Shown here: positions 57,162 through 64,000 of the stretch, in pieces
Layout of the letters: each line of letters opens with the position of its first letter
Numbering within the stretch: the stretch's first letter is position 1
DNA from: Thermomonas flagellata
GTDB taxonomy: Bacteria > Pseudomonadota > Gammaproteobacteria > Xanthomonadales > Xanthomonadaceae
Length of the DNA: 64,000 nt
Direction: 5' to 3'
Assembly: GCF_022419185.1 (NCBI RefSeq)
Contig: NZ_JAJOZK010000005.1
Coordinates: 62,001-126,000 of the forward strand
The notes under the pieces: model-generated
What the model was told of the DNA's origin: nothing
Seen by the model: the letters and a program-made list of their open reading frames with translations, nothing else
The model's database searches: none
Translations under genes and position numbers: made by a program

Positions 57162-59006
57162 TCAATCCTCGACGCAGAATTCCTCGTCGGGCACCGCGCA
57201 GTCGCGCAGGCCGCCCTCGCCGCGGGTCTTGATGCCGCTGGACGCCGCGCTGCCCGCGACCGCCTTGGGCAGCAGCAGCCACATCCGCACCGGCTGGTTG
57301 GTCGCCAGCGCCATCCGCCCGGCCTTGTCGCCGAAGCCCCAGAAGAAGTCGCCGCGCACGCTGCCGCGGATCGCGCCGCCGGTGTCCTGGGCGAACACCA
57401 GCCGCCGCATCGGGGCGCTGCCGCCGGGCTGGGTGCCGTCGATGAACACCGGCGCGCCGAGCGGGGTCGCGCGTGGATCCACCGCCATCGAGCGGCCGGC
57501 GCTGAGCGGCACGCCGAGCGCACCGATCGGGCCCTCCGGGCCGTCGCCGATGCGGCGGAAGAACACGTAGCTCGGGTCGTTGATGCCGGTGGCCGGCACC
57601 GCCGCGCCGGGACCGATGGCCTGGCCGGCGGCGACGCTGCTGGTCCTGCCCTCGAACTCGGACATGTCGAGCTTGGCAGCGGCCGGCCGCGGCGCCGATT
57701 TCTCCGGGCGCGGCGGTGGCGTGGCCTCTGCGCCGGCGGCTGCCGGCGCGGCGCTAGCCGCGGCCACGGTGACCGGCGTGGCCGCCACGTCGCCGGCGTC
57801 CGGCGCGACGACCGGAGCATGCAACAACAGCTGGATCATGGCCTCCACCTCCGCCGATTCGACCTGGATCGGTGCCACCGCGGTGGCACCCGCGGGCGCG
57901 GAGGGCGGCGGCGGACGCTTGCCGCCCGGCCGCGCGGGCCGCTTGGGCTTGCCCTGCGGGCGCGCTGCGACGCTGCCGGCGCTGCTGGAGCCGCCGGAGA
58001 GCGCGGCCACGATCCGCGCGACCTCGGCATCGTCCGCGCTGCGCGCGCCGCGGCTGGCGCCGACCCCGCGGGTGCCGCCGGGGATCGCCACCGGCTCCGG
58101 CTCCATCAGCGCGCGCGCCTTGATCGCCAGCAGCATGGCGTCGGCATCGCCGCGGGTGGCGTTGGGCAGGAATGGATGCCCGTTCTGCTCGGCATAGGCC
58201 AACCGGATCAGCCCGCCGTCCTTGAGCTGGATCTTGCCCGAGCCCTGGATCTGCATCGAATACAGCTTGAACGGATCGGCCACCCACGCCAGCACCGGGG
58301 CGTCGAGCGCGCTGGCGTCGATCTGCTGGCGGGTGTAGTACGGCCGGATCGCGCCGCCGTCGATCCGCACGCGGTAGCGCTTGTCGCGCGGGTTGGGGGC
58401 GATCCCGCCAAGCTCGATGCGGTATTCGCGCGCGCCCGGCTCCCCCGGCTCGGCGCCGAGCAGGCGGCCGTCCACCGGTTTCAGCCAGCGGCTGGCCAGG
58501 CCCGCGATGGTGCGCGACTCCACCTGGTACATGTCCGCGGGCATCCCGTACACCGGGTAGCGGTAGGCGCCCTCGCGTCGCAGCGAGCCGGCGATCAGCG
58601 GCTCGAAGTAGCCGGTGAGCTTGCCGGTCGCGCTGCGGGTCGGGGTCAGCATCTGGTAGGCGTAGAACTCCTCGCGCAGGAACTTGCGCATGGCCTCGTC
58701 GTCGCGCGGCAGGCGCGCGAACCGGCTGCAGATCGGCGCCCATGCCGGCCGCTTCTGCATCGCCCGGCAATTGGTGGCGAAGCTGGCGCGGGTCTCGGCC
58801 AGGCTTTCCTCCTCCCAGCCGGGGATTTCCTCGAACAGCACCGGCGCATAGGCGGCGTTGCGGGTGGCAAACGCCGGCCCGAGCTCGGGGTTGGTCGGCA
58901 GCTCCGGCGCGCTCTGGGCCGCGGCCAGGCTGGTGCAGGCGATGCCGAGGGCGAGCAGCCAGGCGCGCAGGCCAGGCAACGGGCTGGGGCTGTGGATCGG
59001 GTCCAT
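57162..59006 (-). CDS. mltA: MltA-type lytic transglycosylase with long internal linker, in the T6SS operon
   Basis: 614 residues. A signal peptide (about 1-30, ALGIACTSLAAA) without a lipobox. The MltA domain starts at about 110, with GYFEPLIAGSL, PVYGMPADMYQ and MQIQGSGKIQL. A Pro/Ala/Gly-rich insertion of about 160 residues (about 310-470) separates this from the second part, SYVFFRRIGD, MAVDPRATPLG and FAQDTGGAIRGSVRG, where Asp541 is the likely catalytic residue. E. coli MltA lacks such a linker. It cleaves glycan strands and lies between the response regulator and tssF, so it may open peptidoglycan for T6SS assembly, as MltE does in some E. coli. Confidence 0.9.
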   Translation of the reverse strand: MDPIHSPSPLPGLRAWLLALGIACTSLAAAQSAPELPTNPELGPAFATRNAAYAPVLFEEIPGWEEESLAETRASFATNCRAMQKRPAWAPICSRFARLPRDDEAMRKFLREEFYAYQMLTPTRSATGKLTGYFEPLIAGSLRREGAYRYPVYGMPADMYQVESRTIAGLASRWLKPVDGRLLGAEPGEPGAREYRIELGGIAPNPRDKRYRVRIDGGAIRPYYTRQQIDASALDAPVLAWVADPFKLYSMQIQGSGKIQLKDGGLIRLAYAEQNGHPFLPNATRGDADAMLLAIKARALMEPEPVAIPGGTRGVGASRGARSADDAEVARIVAALSGGSSSAGSVAARPQGKPKRPARPGGKRPPPPSAPAGATAVAPIQVESAEVEAMIQLLLHAPVVAPDAGDVAATPVTVAAASAAPAAAGAEATPPPRPEKSAPRPAAAKLDMSEFEGRTSSVAAGQAIGPGAAVPATGINDPSYVFFRRIGDGPEGPIGALGVPLSAGRSMAVDPRATPLGAPVFIDGTQPGGSAPMRRLVFAQDTGGAIRGSVRGDFFWGFGDKAGRMALATNQPVRMWLLLPKAVAGSAASSGIKTRGEGGLRDCAVPDEEFCVED

Positions 59007-59128
59007 GGTGGGCCTCCGCGGCCGCTTGGGCCGCCGTCGTCGCCGCGCAGGCTGCGCCCGCGCGCAGGCGGCGGCAATACCGCGGAGGCTCTATGGCGGG
59101 CGCAGGGGCGGTGCGCGCCGGCAGCCGC

Positions 59129-59809
59129 TCACAGCCCCTGCAGGCGGCGCGAGGCGACCACCGCCTCGACCCGGTTGCGCACGTTGAGCGCGCGGAAGAT
59201 CGCGGCGAGGTGGATCTTCACCGTGCCCTCGCTGATTCCCAGCTCGCGCGCGATCAGCTTGTTCGGTCTGCCCTGCGAGAGCAGGCGCATCACGTCGATC
59301 TGGCGCTCGGTCAGCAGGCTGCGCAGGCCGTCCAGCGAGGCCGGCGCGCCGCCAGTGCCGGGCGCGGGCGGGCCGGTGGGCGCGGCCGGCTGCCAGCCGC
59401 CGGCCTGGGCGCTGGCCAGCAGCAGCGGCGGGATGTAGACCCCGCCGGCCAGCACCAGCCGGATCGCCGACAGCATCACGTCCGGCGAATAGGCCTTGGG
59501 GATGAAGCCAAGCACGCCGAGGTCGATCAGCGCGCGCATCAGCTCCACGTCCTCCGAGCCGGACAGCACGACCAGCGGCAGCGCCGGCGCGGTCTGGCGC
59601 AGCTGGGCGATGTGCCGGTGGCCCTGGGTGCCAGGCATGGCAATGTCCACCAATGCCAGGTCGAGCGAGTCCGCGTGCGCGGCCACCGCCTGCTCCAGTT
59701 CGGCCAGGGACATCGCCACCACGGTCTCCACCGCGGGGTCGAGTTCGGCGAGCTTGAGCTTGACGCCCTCGATGATCAGGCGATGGTCGTCGGCGATCAG
59801 CACCTTCAT
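59129..59809 (-). CDS. NarL/LuxR-type response regulator of the T6SS locus
   Basis: 226 residues. The receiver domain (about 1-120) has acidic DD at 7-8, phosphoacceptor Asp55 in LALVDIAMPG, the Ser in VVLSGSEDVE and Lys in FIPKAYSPD. A Pro/Gly linker leads to a LuxR helix-turn-helix (about 160-220, LTERQIDVMRLLSQG and NKLIARELGISEGTVKIHL). I chose the ATG at 59809 (MKVLIADDH); 59836 is an alternative nine codons earlier. It is the first gene of the minus-strand T6SS operon and likely controls it. No kinase lies beside it. Confidence 0.9.
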   Translation of the reverse strand: MKVLIADDHRLIIEGVKLKLAELDPAVETVVAMSLAELEQAVAAHADSLDLALVDIAMPGTQGHRHIAQLRQTAPALPLVVLSGSEDVELMRALIDLGVLGFIPKAYSPDVMLSAIRLVLAGGVYIPPLLLASAQAGGWQPAAPTGPPAPGTGGAPASLDGLRSLLTERQIDVMRLLSQGRPNKLIARELGISEGTVKIHLAAIFRALNVRNRVEAVVASRRLQGL

Positions 59810-59931
59810 TCCGCTGGCATCCTCCGGGTCCGCCATCCGTTCCGCCCCTCGCTTGCATCCACGGCCGTCCCGTGCGGCGAATGCGAGCGCGCGGCATCTC
59901 AACGGATGCACGGCAGACAGTATGCCCAGCG

Positions 59932-59961
59932 GCCAACGGCAGAGGCTGCACTGCCAACGGC
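59932..59961. promoter_or_regulatory. Direct repeats between divergent T6SS transcripts
   Basis: GCCAACGGC occurs at 59932-59940 and 59953-59961, 21 bp apart or two helical turns, with a further CAACGG at 59900. They lie in the 238-bp gap between the response regulator gene and the TraB-tssK-tssL transcript, a good place for a shared operator. Confidence 0.4.
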
Positions 59962-60047
59962 CTACTGCGTCCGGCATATGGCTGGCGTGCGGGCCACGCC
60001 GAAGAATGCCGGCCATCGCGCCCACCGGCGCTTCGTGCTGGAACCCG

Positions 60048-61214
60048 ATGCCCGTCTCTACGCCCGCACGCGCCCTGCGCCTGGCCATCATGCTGCTGGC
60101 CAGCACCGGGCTGTTCGCGGGCCTGGCCGCGGCGCAGATGCGGCCGCCGGGCGCAGCGGCGCAGGAGCAGCCCGCCAAACCGGGCACGCCCGCTGCCACG
60201 CCGGCTCCGCAGGCCACACCAGCCGCCCCCGCGCCAGCCGATGCGGATGCGGCGGCGCAGGCCCCGCAGGCTGCCGCGCCCACGCTGCCATCTGCGGCCG
60301 CGTCCCCGCCGCTGCGCGGAATCCTGTTCCGGGTCATCCCCCCGGCGCAGGCGGATGTCCCCGCCGACACAGCCGTGGCAGCCGATGCGGGCGCGCCACC
60401 CGCGCATGGGGGATCGCCTGCAACAGCGCCTGCAACACCGCCGCCGCCGCCGGTCAGCTACCTGCTGGGCACGATCCATTTCGGCACCCCGGAGGAGCAG
60501 GGGCTCGACTACGCGGCCCTGGCCCGCACCCTCGACGAGGTCGCGACCTTCGTCAACGAGGCCGATATCGACAGCGCCTGGCAGCCCGCGTTCGACGGCT
60601 ACCGCTGGCTGCCGCCGCAGCAGCCGCTGTCGCAACTGCTCGGGCGCGAGGACTTCGCGCGCGCGCGCGCCCTGCTGCCGGCGGTACCGGTGCCGGAGCT
60701 GGAGCGGATGAAGCCATGGTCGGTGCTGGCCCTGCTGGAGGCGCGCGGGGAGCGCGCCGGCGAGGCGACCATGGACGCGCGCCTGCAGCGGATGGCGGCC
60801 GCCGCCGGCAAGCGCGTGCAGCACCTGGAGACGCTGGAGCAGCAGCTGCAGGCGCTCGACTGCGTGCCGGCCGCCGAGCAGGCGCAGGTGCTGCAGGACC
60901 GCCTGCGCGCATCGTGGGTGCTGCGGATCGAGTCGGCCAAGGCGATGGCCTACTACCGCGCGCGCACGCTGGAGCCGTGGCTGGCCGACATCGAGCGCAT
61001 GGACGGCCTCGGCGAGGCCGCCCGCGCCAGCGAACTGCGTGCACGTCATTGCCTGCTGGAGGAGCGCAACGCGCGCTGGATCGGCCAGCTGCAGACGCTG
61101 TTCCAGGACGGGCCCTGCCTGGTGGCGGTGGGCGCGGTGCACCTGGTCGGCCCGGACGGGTTGATCGCACGCCTGCGCCGCGATGGCTACCGGGTGGAAC
61201 CGGTGCCGCTGTAA
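60048..61214 (+). CDS. TraB/GumN-family protein in the T6SS locus
   Basis: 388 residues. A signal peptide (about 1-29, LAIMLLASTGLFAGLAAA) is followed by a Pro/Ala/Gln-rich linker (about 30-135). The TraB/GumN domain starts at YLLGTIHFGTPEE, has VATFVNEADID and VLALLEARGERAG in the middle and ends with LVAVGAVHLVGPDGLIARL, the paired His-containing motifs of the family. These are thought to be metal-dependent hydrolases of the Tiki/EreA-like group; the substrate is unknown. It is transcribed with tssK, 30 bp downstream. Confidence 0.85.
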   Translation: MPVSTPARALRLAIMLLASTGLFAGLAAAQMRPPGAAAQEQPAKPGTPAATPAPQATPAAPAPADADAAAQAPQAAAPTLPSAAASPPLRGILFRVIPPAQADVPADTAVAADAGAPPAHGGSPATAPATPPPPPVSYLLGTIHFGTPEEQGLDYAALARTLDEVATFVNEADIDSAWQPAFDGYRWLPPQQPLSQLLGREDFARARALLPAVPVPELERMKPWSVLALLEARGERAGEATMDARLQRMAAAAGKRVQHLETLEQQLQALDCVPAAEQAQVLQDRLRASWVLRIESAKAMAYYRARTLEPWLADIERMDGLGEAARASELRARHCLLEERNARWIGQLQTLFQDGPCLVAVGAVHLVGPDGLIARLRRDGYRVEPVPL

Positions 61215-61244
61215 GGAGCGAGAGATGAGGCGGAGAGGACGGCG

Positions 61245-62663
61245 ATGAGCGGCGAACGGCAGGTCCATTGGGGGCAGGGCGCGTTCCTGAGCCCGCAGCA
61301 CCTGCAGGCGCAGGATGCCTGGCAGCAAGCCGGGCGGCATGCGCTGCACCTGCGGCTGACGCCCTACCCGTGGGGGTTCGAGGAGCTGCGCCTGCGCGAG
61401 GATGCGCTGGCCAGCGGAGTAGTGGATGTCGAGCGTTTCGCGCTGGTGACCCGCGAAGGCGAGCGCCTGCTCGGCGGCAGCCTCGACACCCTGCCCGGCA
61501 ACGCGCGGGTTGCGCCGCGCAACCTCGTCGAGCTCACGGTGACCAGCAGCGATCCGATCCCGCTGTGGCTGGTGTTCAACCGCGAGCGCAGCGTGCAGGG
61601 CCTCGGCGGGCGCGACGGCGGGCGGCTGCCGGCACGCCACCTGCTGGCCAGCGAGGAGGTCGCCGACCCCTACGACCCGCAGGCGCCGGCGGCCGCGGTC
61701 GACTACCTGCTGTACCAGGGCAGCATCGTCAGCGGGCTGGACGAGAACGCCGAGGCGATCGTGCGCGGCGGCGACAGCTACAAGTTCGCCGAGGTGCTGC
61801 CGGCCGGGCCGGGGCGGTTCAAACCCTCGCCGGACTATATCCCGCCGACCACCGCGATCGCCGCCTCCGGCAACCTCGCGCGCTGGACCCGCGCCCTGCG
61901 CGACCTGCTCGTCTCGCGCGGGCAGGACTTCGCCGCGGTCAAGCGCCAGCGCGGCATCCGCGCCGCCTCCACCAGCGCGCAGGAGGTGATGCGGGTGGTG
62001 ATGATGCAGACCTTCGCGCGCTACATCCCGCTGTTCCAGGAGCACGCGCGGCTGGGCACGGTGGGTGCCTACGCGATGTACCAGGATCTGCGCCGTCTGG
62101 TGGCGGAGTTCTCGGTGTTCTCCGAGGACATCGGCTACTTCGGCGGGCTCGCCGCGAACCCGCGCGAGAGCGAGCTGCCGGACTATGACCACGACGACCT
62201 GCGGCGCTGCTTCCGGATCGCGTTCGACCGCGCCGAGGCGCTGATCAAGGCGCTCACGGTCGGCGCCGAGGTCGGCATCACCCTGGCCTACGACGGCCGG
62301 TTCTACCGCGCCGACCTGCCGGCCAACCTGTTCGAGAGCGACAAGACCCGCTTCTACCTCGCGTTCGAATCCGAGCAGAAGGGCGCCGACCTGTTCGCGC
62401 GGCTGTCGCGCACCGGCAAGATCGCCTCCATGGACGAGATGCCGCGGCTGCTGTCGGCCGCGCTGTTCGGGCTGAAGATCGACCTCTTGCCGGTGCCGCC
62501 GGAAGAACTGCCGCAGAAGAGCCCGAACACCACCTACTTCCTCGTCGACACCACCCATCCGTTCTGGCAGATGATCAGGAACGCGCGCAACATCGCGGTG
62601 TTCTGCGACCTGCCGGCGGACTCGACCGTGATCAAGCTGTTCCCGGTCGCCACCCAGGACTGA
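61245..62663 (+). CDS. tssK: T6SS baseplate-membrane connector TssK
   Basis: 472 residues matching TssK/ImpJ/VasE. Diagnostic parts are VHWGQGAFLSPQHLQAQD at the N-terminus, RYIPLFQEHARLGTVGAYAM and LAAFSVFSED-like LVAEFSVFSEDI in the middle, and TTYFLVDTTHPFWQMIRNA and CDLPADSTVIKLF at the C-terminus. It links the baseplate to TssL/TssM in the membrane. The start follows GGAGAGGACGGCG. tssL starts four bases after its stop. Confidence 0.95.
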   Translation: MSGERQVHWGQGAFLSPQHLQAQDAWQQAGRHALHLRLTPYPWGFEELRLREDALASGVVDVERFALVTREGERLLGGSLDTLPGNARVAPRNLVELTVTSSDPIPLWLVFNRERSVQGLGGRDGGRLPARHLLASEEVADPYDPQAPAAAVDYLLYQGSIVSGLDENAEAIVRGGDSYKFAEVLPAGPGRFKPSPDYIPPTTAIAASGNLARWTRALRDLLVSRGQDFAAVKRQRGIRAASTSAQEVMRVVMMQTFARYIPLFQEHARLGTVGAYAMYQDLRRLVAEFSVFSEDIGYFGGLAANPRESELPDYDHDDLRRCFRIAFDRAEALIKALTVGAEVGITLAYDGRFYRADLPANLFESDKTRFYLAFESEQKGADLFARLSRTGKIASMDEMPRLLSAALFGLKIDLLPVPPEELPQKSPNTTYFLVDTTHPFWQMIRNARNIAVFCDLPADSTVIKLFPVATQD

Positions 62664-62667
62664 GCGC

Positions 62668-64000
62668 ATGGCCCGCCTGCTGCAGCACTTCCTTCCGGTG
62701 TTCTCGTTCGGGCTGGCGCTGGACGAGAAGGTCGCGGCCGGGGACCCCGGCGAGCCCGCCGCCGCGGTGGTGGCGCGCGCGCGCGAGCTGATCGAGCGCG
62801 CCAAGGCGGCCGCGCTGGCCGACGGCAAGCGCCCGGAGCAGGTCGATTCGGCCGCGTTCGCGGTGGTCGCCTGGATCGACGAGATCATGGCCCGCAACCC
62901 GGGCTGGCTGGTATCCGGCACGCCGCCGCTGCAGGTGACGCTGTTCAACACCAACAACGCCGGTAACGAGTTCTTCACCCACCTGGCGGCGCTGCGCCAG
63001 GATCAGGACGAGGTGCGCGAGGTCTACTACCACGCGCTGCTGTGCGGGTTCGTCGGCCAGTACTACTACGAGACCGGCGACAGCGGCGAGTTGGGCAAGC
63101 TGAAGGAACTGCACGGCCGCCAGCTGCCGGTCGCGCCGGCACCGATCCACACCCTGCGCGAAGAGAAGATCACCCCGCAGCCGTATTCCGTGCCGGATCC
63201 ACCCGGCCCGCGCCTGCCGCGCCAGTGGGACCGCCTGCTGCTGGCGCTCGGCGCGCTGGTCGCGGTGCTGATCCCGCTGGCCTACCTCGTCTGGATCCTG
63301 CTGGCGGCGCCCAGGCCGGACCTGCGGGTACCGGCGCAGCAGGTGCTGGCCGGCTTCCCCTGCGCCGACCTCAAGCTCGATGCGGTCGACGACGACGCCG
63401 GCCGGCTGCGGGTGTCGGGCTACGTCTCGCGCGCCGACGACGTGCCGGCGGTCAAGCAGAAGCTGTCCGCGCTGGAGGGCGTGAAGGCGGTGCAGGCCGA
63501 CGTGCAGCTGCGGATCTGGCCGCATTGCGAGGTGGTCAAGCTGCTCGAGCCCTACCAGGCGCGCAACGTAGACGGCGGCTTTGGGCTGGCGATCACCCCG
63601 ACCACCGGCCACTCCGACCGCTTCATCGAGGGCGAGAACGTGATCGTCAAGCTGCGCCAGGCCGGCTACGAGGGCTACCTGTACGTGGACTACTTCACCG
63701 TCAACGGCGATGTCGCCCACATCTACCCCAACGCCGGCGAGCCCAACAGCGGGCGCGTGCTGCGCGCCGGCGAGGAGTTCGAGGTCGGCGCCACCAGCCA
63801 GCGCACCTGGACGGTCTGCCCGCCGTTCGGGCAGGAGCTGATCACGGTGATCGCCTCGCCGACCCCGCTGGATCTGCAGGCGCCGGAGGAGGTGCAGGCC
63901 GCGCAGGACTACCTGCCGCTGCTGCGGCGCACGCTCGAGGCCCAGCGCGGCAATCCGAAGCTGGTCGCCGCCTACCTGTTCATGCAGACCGAGCCGGAAA
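62668..64000 (+). CDS. tssL: T6SS inner-membrane protein TssL (DotU) with BON-like and DUF4384-like extension, cut by window end
   Basis: 444 residues are visible and the frame is still open at 64000. The cytoplasmic DotU domain (about 1-180) has FSFGLALDEK, AFAVVAWIDEIMARNPGW, FFTHLAALRQD and ALLCGFVGQYYYETGD. A membrane segment lies at about 190-213. In the periplasm, about 232-291 is BON-like (GRLRVSGYVSRADDVPAVKQ and VQADVQLRIW), and about 312-405 resembles DUF4384 (GYLYVDYFTVNGDVAHIYPN and ELITVIASPTPL). Evolved TssL proteins usually carry an OmpA-type peptidoglycan-binding domain instead. It is four bases after tssK; tssM is expected next. Confidence 0.9.
   Translation, partial: MARLLQHFLPVFSFGLALDEKVAAGDPGEPAAAVVARARELIERAKAAALADGKRPEQVDSAAFAVVAWIDEIMARNPGWLVSGTPPLQVTLFNTNNAGNEFFTHLAALRQDQDEVREVYYHALLCGFVGQYYYETGDSGELGKLKELHGRQLPVAPAPIHTLREEKITPQPYSVPDPPGPRLPRQWDRLLLALGALVAVLIPLAYLVWILLAAPRPDLRVPAQQVLAGFPCADLKLDAVDDDAGRLRVSGYVSRADDVPAVKQKLSALEGVKAVQADVQLRIWPHCEVVKLLEPYQARNVDGGFGLAITPTTGHSDRFIEGENVIVKLRQAGYEGYLYVDYFTVNGDVAHIYPNAGEPNSGRVLRAGEEFEVGATSQRTWTVCPPFGQELITVIASPTPLDLQAPEEVQAAQDYLPLLRRTLEAQRGNPKLVAAYLFMQTEPE

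Overview
The window is GC-rich, tightly packed bacterial DNA that looks like a member of the Xanthomonadaceae/Lysobacteraceae (Gammaproteobacteria). The evidence is gene content: an arginine pathway running through N-acetylcitrulline with a fused acetylglutamate synthase-kinase, a DksA with a long Lys/Ala/Pro-rich N-terminus and no zinc-finger cysteines, a FimX-type REC-PAS-GGDEF-EAL protein, and the ubiG-gph-folE2 neighbourhood. I saw no rRNA, tRNA, CRISPR array, insertion sequence or prophage.

Layout. 1-7122: histidine operon hisG-D-C-B-H-A-F-I(E), with most genes overlapping by a few bases. 7132-15407: housekeeping genes (phaR, an NlpC/P60-like protein with a large insertion, phbB, gluQ, htpX, fimX, epmB and the divergent efp). 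15468-25136: mtaD-ubiG-gph-phytoene-synthase-like, folE2, an M23 peptidase with yidD, the zinc-free dksA, and the MFS-sufE-cysS operon. 25232-35370: a small exported protein, then the operon argF'-argG-argE-argB-argC-argH-proB-proA, preceded by what looks like a complete arginine transcription attenuator. 35526-43724: a CHAT-protease / TpsB / TpsA three-gene operon for a two-partner-secreted surface protein. 43785-45140: a sensor kinase with a G11 homopolymer in its fifth to fifteenth codon region, a candidate phase-variable gene.

45356-64000: a type VI secretion (T6SS) island. The minus strand reads response regulator, mltA, tssF, tssG, tssH(clpV), vgrG, DUF4123 adaptor, a 118-aa unknown and a 521-aa Ala/Gln repeat protein. 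On the plus strand, an OmpA-like gene and a PAAR-like spike-tip gene face the end of that operon, and a TraB/GumN-like gene, tssK and a cut-off tssL run divergently from the response regulator. TssA, B, C, D(Hcp), E, J and M are not in the window.

Main points for follow-up: (1) the Arg-rich leader peptide with mutually exclusive hairpins upstream of argF'; (2) the Ala/Gln protein built of 22-residue repeats in the cargo position of a vgrG operon; (3) the G11 tract in the sensor kinase; (4) TssL fused to BON-like and DUF4384-like periplasmic domains; (5) the exported CHAT protease linked to two-partner secretion. All assignments come from reading motifs and gene order. No database search was run.
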